Source of the DNA: Methanomicrobiales archaeon | GTDB taxonomy: Archaea > Halobacteriota > Methanomicrobia > Methanomicrobiales > Methanospirillaceae | DNA: 64,000 nucleotides | Direction: 5' to 3' | Assembly (NCBI GenBank): GCA_022841205.1 | Contig: JALHCK010000001.1 | Coordinates: 172,468-236,467, forward strand | Part shown: positions 27,637-36,887 of the stretch, piece after piece | Layout of the letters: each line of letters starts with the position of its first letter | How positions within the stretch are numbered: position 1 is the stretch's first letter | Program-made: the position numbers and the translations under genes | The notes under the pieces: model-generated | What the model saw: the letters and a program-made list of their open reading frames with translations, nothing else | Databases searched by the model: none | What the model was told of the DNA's origin: nothing

Positions 27637-28931
27637 GCAATCCCTCCCTGTTCGTAGGCGGCAGCCACATCGATTACTTTTTCATCCCGGAACCACGGGC
27701 CCATGACCTGGAGCCCGATCGGCAGGCCTCCCTGTGTCCCGCAGGGGACAGAGATTGCCGGCACCCCGGCCAGGCTGGCAGGAACGGTCAGGGTATCCGA
27801 GAGGTACATGGAGAGTGGGTCGTTCTTTTCCCCGATCCTGTAGGCCACCGTGGGCATGGTCGGCCCGGCGATAACATCAACGGTTTGGAACAACCGGGCA
27901 AAGTCTTCCCGCACCTGCTGGCGGGCCGCCTGGGCTTTTGCATAGTACCTTCCATAATATCCCGATGAGAGGGCAAATGTCCCCAGCATTATCCTGCGCC
28001 GGACTTCTGTCCCGAATCCTGCTTTCCGCTGTTCCTGGTATGCTTTCTGCCAGGGCTGTTTTATGTCGGCTGGCGGACCGTAGCGAACCCCGTCGAACCG
28101 CGCCAGGTTTGAGCTCGCCTCGCTCATGCAGATTACATAGCAGGCGGCGAGCGCAAAAGCCATGCTCGGCATCCGGCAGGCCACGATCTCGGCACCATCG
28201 CTCTCGAGCCGGGTGATGGCATTCCAGACCACGGTGGCAACCTGCGGATCCACACCTTCTCCGAAGAACTCCTCGGGAACCCCGATCTTCAGGCCAGTGA
28301 CCGAGGGGTCGGGAGTATGGTGATAAGGACAGGAAATGGAGGTCGAATCGCGTGGGTCAGAGGCGGTAAGAACCTCCATGAGAAGCGACACATCTTCAAC
28401 GGTCATGGCCATAGGCCCGATTTGGTCGAGCGAGTTTGCATAGCCGATCAGCCCGTACCGGGAGACCCGCCCGTAGGTGGGCTTGAGTCCTACAATCCCA
28501 CAGAATGCCGCCGGGCACCGGATGGAGCCCCCGGTGTCGGATCCAAGGGCCATCCTGACCATGCCGGAAGCGACAGCTGCTGCGCTTCCACCCGACGATC
28601 CGCCAGGTACCCTGGTGAGATCGACCGGGTTTAAGGTTGGGCCGAAGGCAGAATTTTCCGTAGTGGTGCCCATGCCGAATTCATCCATGTTGGTCTTGCC
28701 AACGATGGCCGCCCCTTCCCGTTTCAGCAGGGTGACGACGTGGGCATCGTAAGGGGGCACATAGCCGGTGAGGATCCGGCTGGCGCAGGTAGTGGGGATT
28801 CCCCTCGTGGAGATATTGTCCTTGATGGCAACAGGGATTCCGGAGAGCCTCCCCGGGCCGGTCTCCGCGGTCGCTAGCGTGGTGATGAAGGCGTTGTACC
28901 GGTCATCAGGTGAGAAGGTGATGGAGGCCAT
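27633..28931 (-). CDS. gatA: Asp/Glu-tRNA amidotransferase subunit A
   Basis: This 432-residue amidase-family protein hydrolyses glutamine to supply ammonia to GatB. The Ser-cisSer-Lys triad is visible: Lys37 in AIKDNI, the serines of PGGSSGGSA (112-113) and Ser136 in GSDTGGSIR. The N-terminal helix of bacterial GatA is shortened, as in archaeal members. It starts directly after the gatC stop and ends overlapping gatB. Confidence 0.95.
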   Translation of the reverse strand: MASITFSPDDRYNAFITTLATAETGPGRLSGIPVAIKDNISTRGIPTTCASRILTGYVPPYDAHVVTLLKREGAAIVGKTNMDEFGMGTTTENSAFGPTLNPVDLTRVPGGSSGGSAAAVASGMVRMALGSDTGGSIRCPAAFCGIVGLKPTYGRVSRYGLIGYANSLDQIGPMAMTVEDVSLLMEVLTASDPRDSTSISCPYHHTPDPSVTGLKIGVPEEFFGEGVDPQVATVVWNAITRLESDGAEIVACRMPSMAFALAACYVICMSEASSNLARFDGVRYGPPADIKQPWQKAYQEQRKAGFGTEVRRRIMLGTFALSSGYYGRYYAKAQAARQQVREDFARLFQTVDVIAGPTMPTVAYRIGEKNDPLSMYLSDTLTVPASLAGVPAISVPCGTQGGLPIGLQVMGPWFRDEKVIDVAAAYEQGGIA

Positions 28932-29201
28932 TCACATCACCCGTGGTGCCCGGAAGAATCCGTCTTCGGCATTCCGGGTATTGGCAAGCGCTTCGTCCTG
29001 CGTAAGGGATGGCTCGATCTCGTCCTCCCGGAAGACATTGACCCGTTCATGTTCAAATGCTCCGGTGTCTTCCACCTGGTCGAGGATATTAAAAAAATCG
29101 AGAATCTCGTTGAATTGCCCGGTGAACTCAGACAGTTCCTCTTTGGTAATCCCGATTTGGGCAAGCATCGCAATATGCTCTACATCTTTTTCTTCTATCA
29201 T
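28932..29201 (-). CDS. gatC: Asp/Glu-tRNA amidotransferase subunit C
   Basis: This 89-residue protein is the small belt subunit that holds GatA to GatB. The typical start is present (DVEHIAMLAQIGITKEEL), followed by FNEILDFFNILDQVEDTG and the FREDEIEPSLT segment that wraps the partner. It is the first gene of the gatC-gatA-gatB-topA-GGGPS-trmJ run and has a clear TATA box upstream. Confidence 0.93.
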   Translation of the reverse strand: MIEEKDVEHIAMLAQIGITKEELSEFTGQFNEILDFFNILDQVEDTGAFEHERVNVFREDEIEPSLTQDEALANTRNAEDGFFRAPRVM

Positions 29202-29909
29202 GGCGTAGATCCCCGGTCAGGTCACTTCTGATCTAAGTACCCTTGTAAAATCGTTTATAACCATTTGTACATGTTATCTTCTCCAGGGTTTTTCAGATCC
29301 TGATCCCGCACCGCACGGCTATCGTCTCATGATAGGAAATTTCCGGGGAATATGCCGGGCTGCATTCTCCTGCAGTGATCGTTTCCGGGCTGCCCTGGAC
29401 CTTCAAAACGGCCGGTGTTGATCGGGTAGCGCGCACGACCCGGTGTATCAGTCAGGTGCAGAGGTGAGGGCGTTATCCAGGCAGCTTATGGTACTTATAG
29501 TTCCATCACGAGGCAGGGGCCGGTGGAAAGAATGATAATCGGTGAGGTTATCAACTCCTCTCCGATGCGCAGATTCCTTTGTCGCGCTGTAACCTGATTA
29601 ATGGCTGGGATGCGGACCACTTACTTCAGACTATCCTCCCACGAAGGATATCGAACAGGTTCGATGTTGCCGGGAGCAACCTTTCAGAGGCCGCGGGCGG
29701 TGCACGTGTCCCCGGACAATGAAGAATCTGCCGTTGTTCCGGGCAAACCAGCCCGGCTGTCCTGCAGTGTGTGCCTTTTTCCTTTGCACTCAACACTATA
29801 CGGCTGATATCGTGCCAGCTTTCATCAAACAGACAGTTGGATGCCTTCTTGGTACCCAATGTGGATGTGCCGCGGTAGCTTAATTGTCCTCCCGATCAAA
29901 CCACCGGGC
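29202..29909. other. Long intergenic stretch between divergent genes
   Basis: About 700 bases separate gatC from the sugar kinase gene. Apart from the gatC TATA box I see no coding frame with protein-like composition and no tRNA or snoRNA fold. A perfect 10-base palindrome GGAAATTTCC lies at 29336-29345. The size suggests that an untranslated RNA or a decayed gene could be here, but nothing supports either. Confidence 0.45.
29251..29262 (-). promoter_or_regulatory. TATA box for the gatCAB-topA operon
   Basis: The minus strand reads GGTTATAAACGA, a strong archaeal TATA element centred near 29257. Transcription would start near 29231, leaving a leader of about 30 bases before gatC. No other good box is seen between this point and trmJ. 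Confidence 0.6.
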
Positions 29910-30863
29910 ATGATGCGCGTGGTCGCCGTTGATCTCGGGGCGACGAACACGAGGGCCTCTCTCCTTGATGATGGTGGCAGGGTTTGGAAAAAGATCGAAG
30001 CGAAGACTCCGGCGGGGGGTGCCGATCCGGCCATTCTCACCGGGTTCCTCTCCGGCCTGATCCGGCGGGCATGCGGTGGAAGTGTTCCTTCAGGCATTTC
30101 AGGCATAGGCCTTTCAGTTGCAGGCCCGGTCGACATCAGAAGGGGGATCCTGCTCAATCCGCCAAACCTGCCGTTCCGGGACGTGCCATTGATCACCATG
30201 CTTTCAGGTGAGCTTGGTGTTCCGGTGCGGATGGTCAATGACTGCCATGCAGGTCTCATCGGTGAACTCACATATGGCGTGGCGAGAGGGAGGAAGAACG
30301 TGGCCTATATCACCATCTCCACCGGGATTGGCGGGGGAGTGCTTACCGATGGCAGGATCCTGCTTGGCAGGGATGGTAACGCCGCCGAGATCGGGCACTT
30401 CCATGTCGATGATACCTACAATCTCACCTGCGGGTGTGGACATTCCGGTCACTGGGAAGGGTATGCATCCGGCAAGCATCTCCCCTGGTTCTTTGCCCAG
30501 TGGTGCCACTACCATGGCAAGCCCCACTGGGGACCGGACAAAGCCGAGGATATTTTCCTCTCGGCACGGGAAGGCGATGATGATGTGATGCGGTTCCTCG
30601 GTGACCTGTCCCGGATCAATGCCCGGGCGGTCTCCGATGTCATTGTGGCCTATGATCCGGAGCTTATTGTATTCGACGGCTCTGTGATACGATCGAATGC
30701 AGACCTCCTGCTTCCACCGATGAAGGATTCTGTCGACCATTACCTCATGGTTCCGGATATGCTCATGACAGGACTGCAGGGCGATGCACCACTGCTCGGT
30801 GCCGGGGTGATTGCGGGGGGATACGATACACGGTTTGGGGACTTCATGTCACGAGCTTTGTGA
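29910..30863 (+). CDS. ROK-family sugar kinase
   Basis: This 317-residue kinase is of the ROK family, which includes archaeal glucokinases. The phosphate-1 motif is AVDLGATNTRASL near the start. The catalytic aspartate lies in MVNDCHAG, followed by VARGRKNVAYITISTGIGGG. The zinc motif reads CGCGHSGHWEGYASG. C-terminal adenosine motif ALLGAGVIAGG is present. Glucose is the likeliest substrate but is inferred. The frame is open 69 bases upstream of the chosen ATG pair at 29910/29913, where the family sequence begins. No glycolytic neighbour is present. Confidence 0.85.
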   Translation: MMRVVAVDLGATNTRASLLDDGGRVWKKIEAKTPAGGADPAILTGFLSGLIRRACGGSVPSGISGIGLSVAGPVDIRRGILLNPPNLPFRDVPLITMLSGELGVPVRMVNDCHAGLIGELTYGVARGRKNVAYITISTGIGGGVLTDGRILLGRDGNAAEIGHFHVDDTYNLTCGCGHSGHWEGYASGKHLPWFFAQWCHYHGKPHWGPDKAEDIFLSAREGDDDVMRFLGDLSRINARAVSDVIVAYDPELIVFDGSVIRSNADLLLPPMKDSVDHYLMVPDMLMTGLQGDAPLLGAGVIAGGYDTRFGDFMSRAL

Positions 30864-30967
30864 GGAACAGGATCCTGCATGGGGTTGAAATTCTGGCAAA
30901 AGCTGTGTTATGCGAAACGGGTCTTCGCAATATGGCCGGATCCAAAGAAGATGTGAAAAAAGATAAT

Positions 30968-32158
30968 TTACACCGGAATCTGTATCTCGGACGGATCTGT
31001 TGAAAGGCTTGCGACAACAAGCCCTATACTGCCAGCAGGAACCTGCGCTGTTTTCGTTACGGCCTGATAACCCGGCTTTGTAATCTCTACGAAATGTGGT
31101 CCAGCAGGTACGTTTGGGATGATAAGAGGAGTGTACCCCTGCATCTCACCGTCAAGCAGGATACTTGCATTCAGGGGGAATGATTTGACGCTCAAAGTTC
31201 CGAATCCGGGCACAAGTTTGGCTGTCACAAGATTCGGGATGCCCGGACGAATTGTTATCTGTTTCTCCCAGGTGAGAAATCCATCCTTTTTCAACGTTAC
31301 TGTATACAGACCTGGTTGAAGGCCGGAACTGGTGATGGGGGTTACACCGAGCATTTCGTGGCCAAGATATGCAACAGATCCGGAGGGGACAGAGAGGATC
31401 GATACCGACCCGGTATCGGCCCCGGGAATTGGTGATCTTTCTCCAGAGGGAGGGATTAGCGAGACAGTGAAGATCGAAATTGGCTGGACGCCGGTCATGA
31501 ACGGCGAACTATTCGGGCAGAGTGCTGCAGATGCCAGGCCCGATATGAAAGCAACATCTACCCCTGATTTGTCTTTCTCATCACGGTATTGGTATGATTC
31601 AGCAGGATAGAGGGTTGCCGTCTCCCTGATTGCGCCGTTCCGTGTTACTGTAATCCTGGCAAAGGTTGCCGGACAGATCGAGCCGGAACAATTATCACAA
31701 TCGGGCTCTGTTTCCGCAATGATCGAATACCCGTTGATGAGGGGGACAGGAAGCGAGCTCGGATCACCTACCAATGCGGTGGCGAAGTACCCCTGTTCTG
31801 CATAAACCGGGGTGAGCACTCCGATTCCTGTCCAGTGACCGCCAGGCATGCCGAGACTTGATACTTCGACAACCTGCCCGGAACGGATAATGGAAAATGC
31901 TGCGTCAGCAGGCACGGTCCCGGCCAGCGGAAACGGGGTGACAGCTTTCCAGCCACAGTTCTGGGTGTCATTTTCAAAGGAGCATCCCCACTGATGGGTG
32001 GTCAGGATGGAGAGGTTGCCGCCATCACCGCCATCAGGATCCAGGCTTGTGACATAACCGCGGTAGGTGAATGACCGCAATGCCGCATCTGCTGGCAGGC
32101 AGCAGGTACACAATGCTAGGATGATGAGCGTAGTAGTCAGGAAACGAGTAATTGTCAT
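30968..32158 (-). CDS. Secreted protein with two PEGA domains
   Basis: A 396-residue exported protein with a signal peptide (first 25 residues, ending ADA). Residues about 26-245 form a unique cysteine-containing region (WGCSF, QNCGW, PDCDNCSGSICP) with no family I recognise. Two PEGA domains follow, at about 255-325 and 328-392, with SVPSGSVAYLGHEMLGVTP and KSFPLNASILLDGEMQGYTP, each ending in a glycine-rich turn and VTLKKDGF or VEITKPGY. PEGA proteins are common surface proteins of Methanomicrobiales. Role unknown, probably cell-envelope. Confidence 0.8.
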   Translation of the reverse strand: MTITRFLTTTLIILALCTCCLPADAALRSFTYRGYVTSLDPDGGDGGNLSILTTHQWGCSFENDTQNCGWKAVTPFPLAGTVPADAAFSIIRSGQVVEVSSLGMPGGHWTGIGVLTPVYAEQGYFATALVGDPSSLPVPLINGYSIIAETEPDCDNCSGSICPATFARITVTRNGAIRETATLYPAESYQYRDEKDKSGVDVAFISGLASAALCPNSSPFMTGVQPISIFTVSLIPPSGERSPIPGADTGSVSILSVPSGSVAYLGHEMLGVTPITSSGLQPGLYTVTLKKDGFLTWEKQITIRPGIPNLVTAKLVPGFGTLSVKSFPLNASILLDGEMQGYTPLIIPNVPAGPHFVEITKPGYQAVTKTAQVPAGSIGLVVASLSTDPSEIQIPV

Positions 32159-32291
32159 TTGACATCATCTCTTTTGCGTTCGGTTTGATAATGACCGTTA
32201 TGCCAATGACCTATAAATGAGTGACGGAACTGGAGAGTGTTTCGAAAGGAATTTGAAAATAAGATGTGGATAGGATTGCCGGGTTCCCGCA

Positions 32292-32651
32292 TCAATATAT
32301 TGGTTTACTCGAAATTTTTTGAAGCACGGACTGTTTTTGAGGTGAAATTGTTATGATTGACTGGTATAATTCGTCCTTGGTGATCGGTAGAGGTTTTGGC
32401 AGTGTTAATTCTGGTTTCAAGGCTGAGGTCTCATTCTCAGGAACGGTCACATCTTTTGGAGGATAGAATTCATCATAAAGATTGTAAACCTTCATGTCAC
32501 CGAATGACGGAATTAACGACTCCATAAAGCTTATTGGGAATCCGGGCCAACCCGGGCGGTTCATTTCCGTCGGTTCAGTGAGAAAACTGGCACTACCTAT
32601 CCCTGTCAGCAAGCCTGCAACCAATATCACGCTCATTACATATTTCATCAT
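32292..32651 (-). CDS. Small exported protein of unknown function
   Basis: From the ATG pair at 32651/32648 this encodes about 119 residues with a signal peptide (KYVMSVILVAGLLTGIGSASF) and a proline-rich mature part containing WPGFPISF and TLPKPLPITKDELYQS. No domain is recognised. The base composition around it is more AT-rich than the window average, which with the lack of family could mean a lineage-specific or acquired gene. Confidence 0.5.
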   Translation of the reverse strand: MMKYVMSVILVAGLLTGIGSASFLTEPTEMNRPGWPGFPISFMESLIPSFGDMKVYNLYDEFYPPKDVTVPENETSALKPELTLPKPLPITKDELYQSIITISPQKQSVLQKISSKPIY

Positions 32652-33037
32652 GGCAATACTCCAATGGATTATGTGCAAACCAGTTTTTCCTCACCTGTAA
32701 ACGGTAGAGGTACATGCTGGTTTCGTTTCTTCATGCCATCTGAAATATTAAATTCTTTCCCCTTTTTTTACAAACAGCAATCAGCGGTTATTAATAATAC
32801 CCACCCAGTTCATTGATATAATCATTCAATTCGGGTAACCCTACATCTCCTCCAGCCCCCGGGAGACTGTCCAGTTTTGAACAGATTCTCAAGGACTTCG
32901 GCTGTTCTCATCCCAAATAAGCTCAAATTAAGCCCCGTTTTCCAAAAAAGTGTCAGACAGATCAGGTTCCATGTGAAATGGTGTCCACCTGCATGGAGAA
33001 TATTGATTAAACAGGTCATTTCTTCAAATAAACAGTT

Positions 33038-33050
33038 TTAAACGGTTTAA
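33038..33050. promoter_or_regulatory. Palindrome 1 upstream of dtxR-feoB
   Basis: TTAAACGGTTTAA is a perfect 6+1+6 inverted repeat. Its core resembles the second palindrome 144 bases downstream. A metal-regulator operator is possible but not shown; an AT-rich promoter element is the alternative. Confidence 0.35.
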
Positions 33051-33193
33051 TAAGATGCTCTTTAATGCATTTGTAGAGGCTGCCAATTATGAGGGGTAGT
33101 ATGGGCCGATCCGGCAGGTCGGTTGCCACTGTGCGCAATCTGTGAGGGTTTCCTGAAAAACGATTATTATCGGTTATTCTGTCGAATAAGCCC

Positions 33194-33209
33194 TTTAAAA
33201 CGTTTTAAA
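33194..33209. promoter_or_regulatory. Palindrome 2 upstream of dtxR-feoB
   Basis: TTTAAAACGTTTTAAA is a perfect 16-base palindrome followed by an A-rich tract. With the first palindrome it shares the pattern TTTAAA-CG-TTTAA. Both could be operators for the DtxR-type regulator encoded about 310 bases downstream. Confidence 0.4.
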
Positions 33210-33519
33210 AAAAAGTAAAAAAGAGGCCTTGGTCTCATTCGTTTCCATATCCCCGACAACCGTTCGTTTTTCTTCCAGGCTCGGCTGACGCAGATTTTGT
33301 CGACCTCTGCCGTGCTGGAGAAGATATCCGGGGGTGTTCATCGGGATAACCCGAGGAAAATGGAATAATATTTCTCTTTTTTGGCCATTAGTCCCTTCCG
33401 GGAGTCATTGCGGCATTAATGGTGTATTCCAGCAAACCCTAATTACCCATCTAATGATGAAGTCACCCAGCACAGGTAGGATACAAATCCATAAGTGGCT
33501 TCATGCATAAATATCCACA

Positions 33520-34158
33520 ATGCAGTCCTCATTCCGGGAGGATATTCTGGAAACGCTCTATAAGGAGAAGGCAACAGGTGAGCTAACCACCCCCGTCAAG
33601 CGCCTTGCCACACTGCTTGGGCGGGATGCAGGAGATCTTGATTCAATCCTCCGTGATATGGAAAAGGACGGCGATCTTGAGATATCACCTGAAACAGGCA
33701 TCAGGCTCACTCCCAGGGGAGCAGACACCGGTGGGAAAATTATGAGGAAACATCGTATCCTCGAATGTTTCTTTTCGGAGATGCTTGGCATGGCCCCCGA
33801 GAATGCCGGGAAGGAGGCCTGTACGCTCGAACATAGCGTCTCGGACGAAGCCATTGACCGGCTGGGGCGATATATAAGGGGTCCGGGCCGGGGCGGGCCC
33901 CGCGGGATGCGACGGGGGAAGTGGCGGCAGACCGCAATGACTCTTATCGAAGCCGCTGAAGGTGACCACCTCATAATCTCATGTGTCAGGTGCCGCGGGC
34001 CGGGAAGCCGCCTGCATGACCTTGGAATCTTCCCCGGCACACCGATATCAGTTGTGCGGAAAATCCCCAAAAACGGGGTTGTAATACGGGTCAAGGATTC
34101 GGACATCGCACTCAGCCCTGAAATTGCCGCATCGATTATCGTGGAGCGGCCGGGATGA
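33520..34158 (+). CDS. DtxR-family metal-dependent regulator with FeoA-like SH3 domain
   Basis: A 212-residue protein. Residues 1-70 are a winged helix (FREDILETLYKEK, TPVKRLATLLGRDAGDLDSI, LTPRGADTG). Residues 72-115 are the metal-binding and dimerisation part of DtxR proteins (RKHRILECFFSEMLGM, KEACTLEHSVSDEAIDRL). Residues about 135-210 are a FeoA-type SH3 domain (GDHLIISCVRCRGPGSRLHD, LGIFPGTPISVVRK, ALSPEIAASIIVE). It would sense Fe(II) or Mn(II) and repress iron uptake when metal is ample. The gene overlaps feoB by four bases. No separate feoA is present, so its SH3 domain might also serve FeoB. Confidence 0.87.
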   Translation: MQSSFREDILETLYKEKATGELTTPVKRLATLLGRDAGDLDSILRDMEKDGDLEISPETGIRLTPRGADTGGKIMRKHRILECFFSEMLGMAPENAGKEACTLEHSVSDEAIDRLGRYIRGPGRGGPRGMRRGKWRQTAMTLIEAAEGDHLIISCVRCRGPGSRLHDLGIFPGTPISVVRKIPKNGVVIRVKDSDIALSPEIAASIIVERPG

Positions 34159-36005
34159 AGATCGGACTCCTCGGAAATCCAAACGTAGGCAAATCAGTAA
34201 TCTTTCATCAGCTGACCGGGCTTGGGGTTGAGGTGAGCAATTATCCAGGTACCACCATCGATCTCCAGAGCGGGAATGTCTGCTTTAAGAATGAAATTAT
34301 CGAGGTCATCGACCTGCCGGGCATCTACTCCATTGAAGGGGATTCGGAAGAGGAACGAACCGTCAGGAAATTTGTCGAATCGGGTAAAGCCGATGTAATC
34401 GTAACAGTCCTCGATGCAGGAAAGCTGGAGCGCAATCTCTACCTTTTCCTCCAGGTCGCCGAGTTCAGGCGCCCGATGCTGGTCGTCCTGAACATGATGG
34501 ATGAGGCGGAAAAAGCCGGCATCCAGATTGATACCCGGAAGCTCTCATCGCTCCTGGGAGTCGAGGTCATTCCAACCGTTGCTGTTCAGGGGAAAAATAC
34601 CGGCACCATCATATCCTCGGCCCTTTCAGCCGTACGTGTGCCGACAGTCAAAGTCCTCTATGACCACCATATCGAAGCAGCGGTAAAGAGCCTCAGGACG
34701 ATCCATAACCTTGACTGGAACGGAGCGATCATGGCCCTGCTGGGCCGTGCAGACAATCCCGAGGTACTCGAAGAAGCCTCTGCCCTCTCGGAAGAGATCG
34801 AACGGATGCACCGCATGACCGTCGCCCAGATTATTGCAGGGAACCGTCATCACTGTAGCGAACGTATCGCGTCCGAAGTCATCCTGTCTCGCCCCCCCAA
34901 ACAGGGTCCTGATATCGATCGCCTCCTTACCACACGGCTTCCGGGAATACCGATACTTGTCACCATTCTTATCGGTATCCTTCTGACAGTCTTCATCATC
35001 GGGTCATGGCTCGAAGAAGCGATTGTAACACTGATTGAAAACCTCGTCATGCAGCCGTTTCTCGCCGCAGGATTTCCCCCTCTTGCAGAGCAAATCGGAA
35101 CCTCCATCATACTTGCAATCCAGGCCGGGCTTGGAATAGCCTTTCCATTCATATTCACGTTTTATATATTCATCGCCCTCCTCGAGGATTCCGGATATCT
35201 CACCCGTGCCGCATTCCTGGCTGATCGCACTCTCCACCGCTTTGGGATACATGGGCAGGGGATCATTCCCATGGTCCTTGGGTTTGGGTGCAATGTCCCG
35301 GCGATCATGAGTATCAGGCTCCTGCGGACCCGGCGGGAGCGTGTGATCGCATCATTCCTCGTGACCCTTATACCCTGTTCGGCAAGGACCGTCATCATTG
35401 CCGGTCTTGTTGCCGTATTTGTCGGGATCGTTGCAGCGATGAGCGTGTACCTGATCGTCATGATCATCATTCTCATTACGGGGTTGTTGCTCTCCCGCGT
35501 CACTCCCGGAGAACAGTTCGGCATGATCCTCGAGATGAGCCCACTCCGGCGACCGATCGCAAAAAACGTCCTGCGCAAATCATGGATGCGGATAAGAGAG
35601 TTCCTGGTCATAGCCATGCCCCTTCTGATCGTTGCGAGCATCGTGCTCGGGCTCTTCCGGTACTCGGGACTCATGGCCGCATTCGAGGTCTTCATCGAAC
35701 CATTTTCCGTTGCAGCACTCGGCCTCCCATCGTATGCAACAACTGCACTCGTTTTTGGAATCCTGCGAAAAGAGATGGCCCTCGAAACGCTGGTTATCCT
35801 TGCCGGGACAGCAGACCTCGGTTCGGTCCTCTCCATGGCCCAAATCTATATCTTTGCAGTGGTGAGTGTGCTCTTTATCCCGTGCATCGCTACCATAGCG
35901 GTTCTGAAAAGAGAAGTGGGGACAAAGATAGCGCTCGCAATTTCTGCCTATACCCTCATCTCTGGTATCCTTGTTGGTGCGCTCCTGAACATGGTGCTGG
36001 CATGA
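34155..36005 (+). CDS. feoB: Ferrous iron transporter FeoB
   Basis: A 616-residue Fe(II) transporter with a cytoplasmic G-protein domain and a polytopic membrane domain. G1 is GNPNVGKS (7-14), G2 NYPGTT, G3 DLPGIYS and G4 NMMDE. The membrane part includes two Gate motifs (RAAFLADRTLHRFGIHGQGI, VLGFGCNVPAIMSIR) and SARTVIIAGL. It is shorter than the 770-residue bacterial form and lacks a separate C-terminal FeoC-like region. It is translationally coupled to the DtxR-type gene. Confidence 0.94.
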   Translation: MKIGLLGNPNVGKSVIFHQLTGLGVEVSNYPGTTIDLQSGNVCFKNEIIEVIDLPGIYSIEGDSEEERTVRKFVESGKADVIVTVLDAGKLERNLYLFLQVAEFRRPMLVVLNMMDEAEKAGIQIDTRKLSSLLGVEVIPTVAVQGKNTGTIISSALSAVRVPTVKVLYDHHIEAAVKSLRTIHNLDWNGAIMALLGRADNPEVLEEASALSEEIERMHRMTVAQIIAGNRHHCSERIASEVILSRPPKQGPDIDRLLTTRLPGIPILVTILIGILLTVFIIGSWLEEAIVTLIENLVMQPFLAAGFPPLAEQIGTSIILAIQAGLGIAFPFIFTFYIFIALLEDSGYLTRAAFLADRTLHRFGIHGQGIIPMVLGFGCNVPAIMSIRLLRTRRERVIASFLVTLIPCSARTVIIAGLVAVFVGIVAAMSVYLIVMIIILITGLLLSRVTPGEQFGMILEMSPLRRPIAKNVLRKSWMRIREFLVIAMPLLIVASIVLGLFRYSGLMAAFEVFIEPFSVAALGLPSYATTALVFGILRKEMALETLVILAGTADLGSVLSMAQIYIFAVVSVLFIPCIATIAVLKREVGTKIALAISAYTLISGILVGALLNMVLA

Positions 36006-36137
36006 GAGCATACACCGGCCAATCACTGCTTTAACCTCATGTGGTGATATCTGATTGATCGTCCCGGCCAGGGAACCGTGGGCGGATATTCTGGCGTGCG
36101 GAAGTAACATGGGCATAATGCCGGTATAGGAGGAAGG

Positions 36138-36887
36138 ATGCTGACGTTTGTAGGGCTTGGACTGTATGATCTTGGCGACATTTCGCTCAAGGGACTGGAA
36201 TGCATCAGGAACGCCGATTACGTTTTTTTTGAATCATACACCTCGCGACTTTCCGGCACAACCGTGAGGGACATGGAAGAGTTCTATGGAAAGGAGATCA
36301 GGATTCTCTCACGTGACCAGGTAGAGGTCGATCCCGAAATAATCCTTGACCTGGCCAAAGAGTTCAACGTGGCATTTCTGATCGGGGGTGACCCGATGGT
36401 TTCCACCACCCACGTCGATTTGCGGATGCGGGCCTTCCGCAAAAGAATCACGACAAACATCATCCATGCATCATCCATTTCAACAGCAGCCTGCGGCCTA
36501 TCAGGCCTCCAGAATTACCGGTTCGGAAAATCCTGCTCACTCCCCTATCCCCACCGTTCTTGGATTCCGCTGACACCTGCCAGAGTGGTGCAGGCGAATC
36601 GCAACCACGATCTCCATACTCTTGTCTACCTCGATATCCGGGAAGATCAGTGCATGACCATTCCCGAGGGAGTCGATCTTCTTGAAACCATGGCCGGAAA
36701 AATTGGATTATCGATACCACTTTACGTGGGGATCGCCCGTGCCGGATCAGAATGTCCGGTGGTTGCTGCTGGCAGCGCCGGAAGGATGAAGGAGGTGGAT
36801 TTTGGCCCCCCTCTTCATATACTCATCATCCCGGCAGAGCTGCATGTCATGGAGCGGGAATACCTTGAGATGTTTGCGGGCTTATGA
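36138..36887 (+). CDS. dphB: Diphthine synthase
   Basis: This 249-residue SAM-dependent methyltransferase of the tetrapyrrole-methylase fold makes diphthine on a histidine of elongation factor 2. Signs are [20 protein letters not shown] at the start, the SAM-site [19 protein letters not shown], and [28 protein letters not shown] lies a few bases before the ATG, a strong ribosome site. It overlaps the next gene by four bases. Confidence 0.93.
   Translation: MLTFVGLGLYDLGDISLKGLECIRNADYVFFESYTSRLSGTTVRDMEEFYGKEIRILSRDQVEVDPEIILDLAKEFNVAFLIGGDPMVSTTHVDLRMRAFRKRITTNIIHASSISTAACGLSGLQNYRFGKSCSLPYPHRSWIPLTPARVVQANRNHDLHTLVYLDIREDQCMTIPEGVDLLETMAGKIGLSIPLYVGIARAGSECPVVAAGSAGRMKEVDFGPPLHILIIPAELHVMEREYLEMFAGL

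Larger units (their letters stand above)
32652..33519. other. Long AT-rich intergenic region upstream of the feo genes
   Basis: Nearly 870 bases without a supported gene. It is AT-rich, with runs of A and T, and contains two palindromes annotated separately. An open minus-strand frame at 32822-33019 has no family likeness and is not called. The region may be the regulatory leader of the iron-uptake genes or hold a decayed gene. Confidence 0.5.

Noticed and set aside
32822..33019. 65-residue minus-strand frame in the feo leader
   Set aside because: No family likeness, no ribosome site and an AT-rich non-coding look around it. A decayed transposon piece was considered but nothing matches the transposase at 62.3 kb.
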